From Mesorhizobium qingshengii (GTDB taxonomy: Bacteria; Pseudomonadota; Alphaproteobacteria; Rhizobiales; Rhizobiaceae), in assembly GCF_900103325.1 (NCBI RefSeq), contig NZ_FMXM01000006.1, forward strand, positions 124,001-188,000: a stretch of DNA of 64,000 nt, in the 5' to 3' direction. Shown here piece by piece: positions 62,639 to 64,000 of the stretch (position 1 is the first letter of the stretch; the number at the start of each line of letters is the position of its first letter). Under the pieces are notes generated by a model. It made no database searches and had not been told where the DNA came from. It worked only from the letters and a program-made list of their open reading frames with translations. Position numbers and translations under genes: made by a program.

Positions 62639-64000
62639 ATGTCCGGGGCCCAGCCAGAAAAATCAGGAAGACGAAAGGGCAAGGCGGCTTGCGCCTTGTT
62701 GCTGGCGACCAGCATGCTTGCCTTGCTGCGCCCGGCGCCCCTCCATGCCCAGGAAACGGAACTGCGCGGCGAGGTCTCGGAATCGGCGATCCTGTCCGAT
62801 CAGCAGCGCAAGGCGAGAAAACTGGCTCTTGCCAAGCAGGCCCAGCAGGCATCGGCCAACGCGGCGCAGGACAACGCACCGGCGCGAACCTACCTGCCGG
62901 CCAGCGCCGGCGCCGTGCCTGACGAGACAAACACCAACGACGCGACCGCGACCGGCAGCGTTTTCGATCCTCCGGCTGCCACCGACGACACGTCCACCGA
63001 CACCGCGGCGCCGTCGAAGCCTCGCCGCCCATCGACTGCCAGGCAAAAGGCGGCGGACAAGGCCAAGGCCGCTGACAAATCGACGAAGAAGAAGTCGACG
63101 ACCACGGCCACGGACGCCACCACGACGACAGGCGCCATCGCGGCCGCGGCGGACAACGCTGACAATACCGACACGGATCAGGCGGCCAATCGCCGTGCCC
63201 TCACCGTCGACAGCGCCGACAGGCAGAAGCTCGACCCCGGCGCCGAACGCACCGCGTCCATTGAAGGCCAGAACAAGAAGGTCGAGGACGATCCCTTTGC
63301 CGCCACGGGCATCAAGTGGGGCTCCTTCGTCATACGGCCGACGATCGAACAGGGCCTCACCGCCACGTCGAATGGCGATTCGAGCAATGCCGGCAAGTCG
63401 GCGCTGCTGTCCGAGACGGCGCTGCGCTTTTCCGCCGCCTCGGACTGGCGCGAGAACTCGGCGACGATCAACGGCTACGGCCTCTTCCGTGAGACCGTAT
63501 CGGGTTACCCGGTTCATAATGCGCAGGGCCGCATTGAAGGCCAGCTCAACGTCGACCTCGACAATGAGTTGCGCGCCATCGCCAAGCTCGGCTACGAGGC
63601 CGTACCGGAATCGGCCTCGTCGCCGGACGCCATTGCCGGTGTCTCCTCACAGCCGCTGCGGCAGACCGTGAACGGCAGCCTCGGCATCGAGAAGGATGTC
63701 GGCAAGATGCGCTATGCGTTGACCGGCGCGGTCGAGCACGACTTCTATGGCGACGCCAAGCTTTCGGACGGCACCTCGTTGTCGCAGAAGGATCGCGACT
63801 CCACGCTCTATACAGCGACCTTGCGGACCGGCTACGAAATCTCCCCCGCCATCACCCCCTTCACCGAGATCGAGGTCGGTCGCCGGACCTATGATCTCCG
63901 CTTCGACACCGATGGCTTCGAACGCTCCTCGACACGGCTCGGCGCGCGCGCCGGCCTGCAGTTGGACATGGGCGAGAAGCTTTCCGGCGAATTCTCGGCC
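62639..64000 (+). CDS. outer-membrane beta-barrel protein, 3' truncated by window end
   Basis: The frame is open from the ATG at 62639 to the last base, 454 codons with no stop, so the protein is longer. A signal peptide (about 18-37, ending LRPAPLHAQE) is followed by a Gln/Ala-rich helix, a Thr/Asp/Lys-rich disordered stretch (about 75-205), and then beta-strand alternation from about 225: GIKWGSFVIRPTIEQGLTAT, TLYTATLRTGYEISPAITPF and SSTRLGARAGLQLDMGEKLS. This is typical of rhizobial outer-membrane beta-barrel proteins of unknown function. Confidence 0.8.
   Translation, partial: MSGAQPEKSGRRKGKAACALLLATSMLALLRPAPLHAQETELRGEVSESAILSDQQRKARKLALAKQAQQASANAAQDNAPARTYLPASAGAVPDETNTNDATATGSVFDPPAATDDTSTDTAAPSKPRRPSTARQKAADKAKAADKSTKKKSTTTATDATTTTGAIAAAADNADNTDTDQAANRRALTVDSADRQKLDPGAERTASIEGQNKKVEDDPFAATGIKWGSFVIRPTIEQGLTATSNGDSSNAGKSALLSETALRFSAASDWRENSATINGYGLFRETVSGYPVHNAQGRIEGQLNVDLDNELRAIAKLGYEAVPESASSPDAIAGVSSQPLRQTVNGSLGIEKDVGKMRYALTGAVEHDFYGDAKLSDGTSLSQKDRDSTLYTATLRTGYEISPAITPFTEIEVGRRTYDLRFDTDGFERSSTRLGARAGLQLDMGEKLSGEFSA

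Noticed and set aside
1..64000. CRISPR array, tRNA, rRNA, prophage or complete insertion sequence
   Set aside because: Gaps were read on both strands; none showed regular direct repeats with spacers, a cloverleaf with TTC-arm signature, or a transposase or integrase gene.

Overview
The window reads as chromosomal DNA of a high-GC alphaproteobacterium of the order Rhizobiales, most likely Mesorhizobium or a close relative. The reasons are the rhizobial flagellar genes (MotC, an FtcR/Rem-type regulator, the FlaF/FlbT pair, a short FlgD), a Brucella-like Omp10 lipoprotein, homospermidine synthase, a group IV ornithine decarboxylase with a long leader, and short intergenic repeats of the kind scattered through rhizobial genomes. 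No rRNA, tRNA, CRISPR array, prophage or complete insertion sequence was recognised.

Region 1 (1-13.5 kb, all + strand) is a flagellar block: the end of a flagellin gene, fliF, a fliH-like gene, motB, motC, fliK/motD, a lytic transglycosylase, ftcR, flgE, flgK, flgL, flaF, flbT, flgD and fliQ. Many junctions overlap by 1-4 bases, so translational coupling is likely. Region 2 (13.6-21.5 kb) interrupts this block with non-flagellar genes: an asparagine synthetase homologue, an MFS exporter with an extra C-terminal domain, a ClC channel, a cupin, an SDR-like gene, a divergent MarR regulator and an antibiotic-monooxygenase-fold protein. Region 3 (21.6-26.7 kb) resumes flagellar genes: flhA, fliR, a FliJ-like coiled coil, flgJ (rod domain only), a FlgN-like protein and a FliL-like membrane protein.

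Region 4 (26.8-42.5 kb) is mixed metabolism and transport. It holds an SCP2 protein behind a strong palindrome, a GNAT, ornithine decarboxylase with a leader that looks regulatory, an amidase with a LysR regulator, a DUF1007/NicO nickel-cobalt pair, an erythronate-dehydrogenase-like epimerase, a CDF zinc transporter, an aminotransferase, an SDR, a DUF533 protein, TrhO and KDPG aldolase. Region 5 (42.6-52.9 kb) holds a periplasmic M15-like DUF882 protein, an NtrC-type response regulator, oligoendopeptidase F, a membrane-anchored helix-hairpin-helix protein, pabB/pabC, and a YciI-DUF3445 pair.

Region 6 (53-64 kb) holds homospermidine synthase, an Omp10-like lipoprotein, a LysM-fused 5'-nucleotidase, ferrochelatase, an FAD oxidoreductase, a QmcA/NfeD pair, arabinose-5-phosphate isomerase, and an outer-membrane beta-barrel gene that runs off the end.

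Ornithine decarboxylase makes putrescine and homospermidine synthase uses it, so two steps of polyamine synthesis lie about 25 kb apart. The most promising items for follow-up are the ornithine decarboxylase leader (two candidate upstream reading frames plus repeated anti-RBS segments), the palindrome before the SCP2 gene, the helix-hairpin-helix membrane protein, and the dispersed palindromic repeats. No wholly new system was proven from sequence alone.
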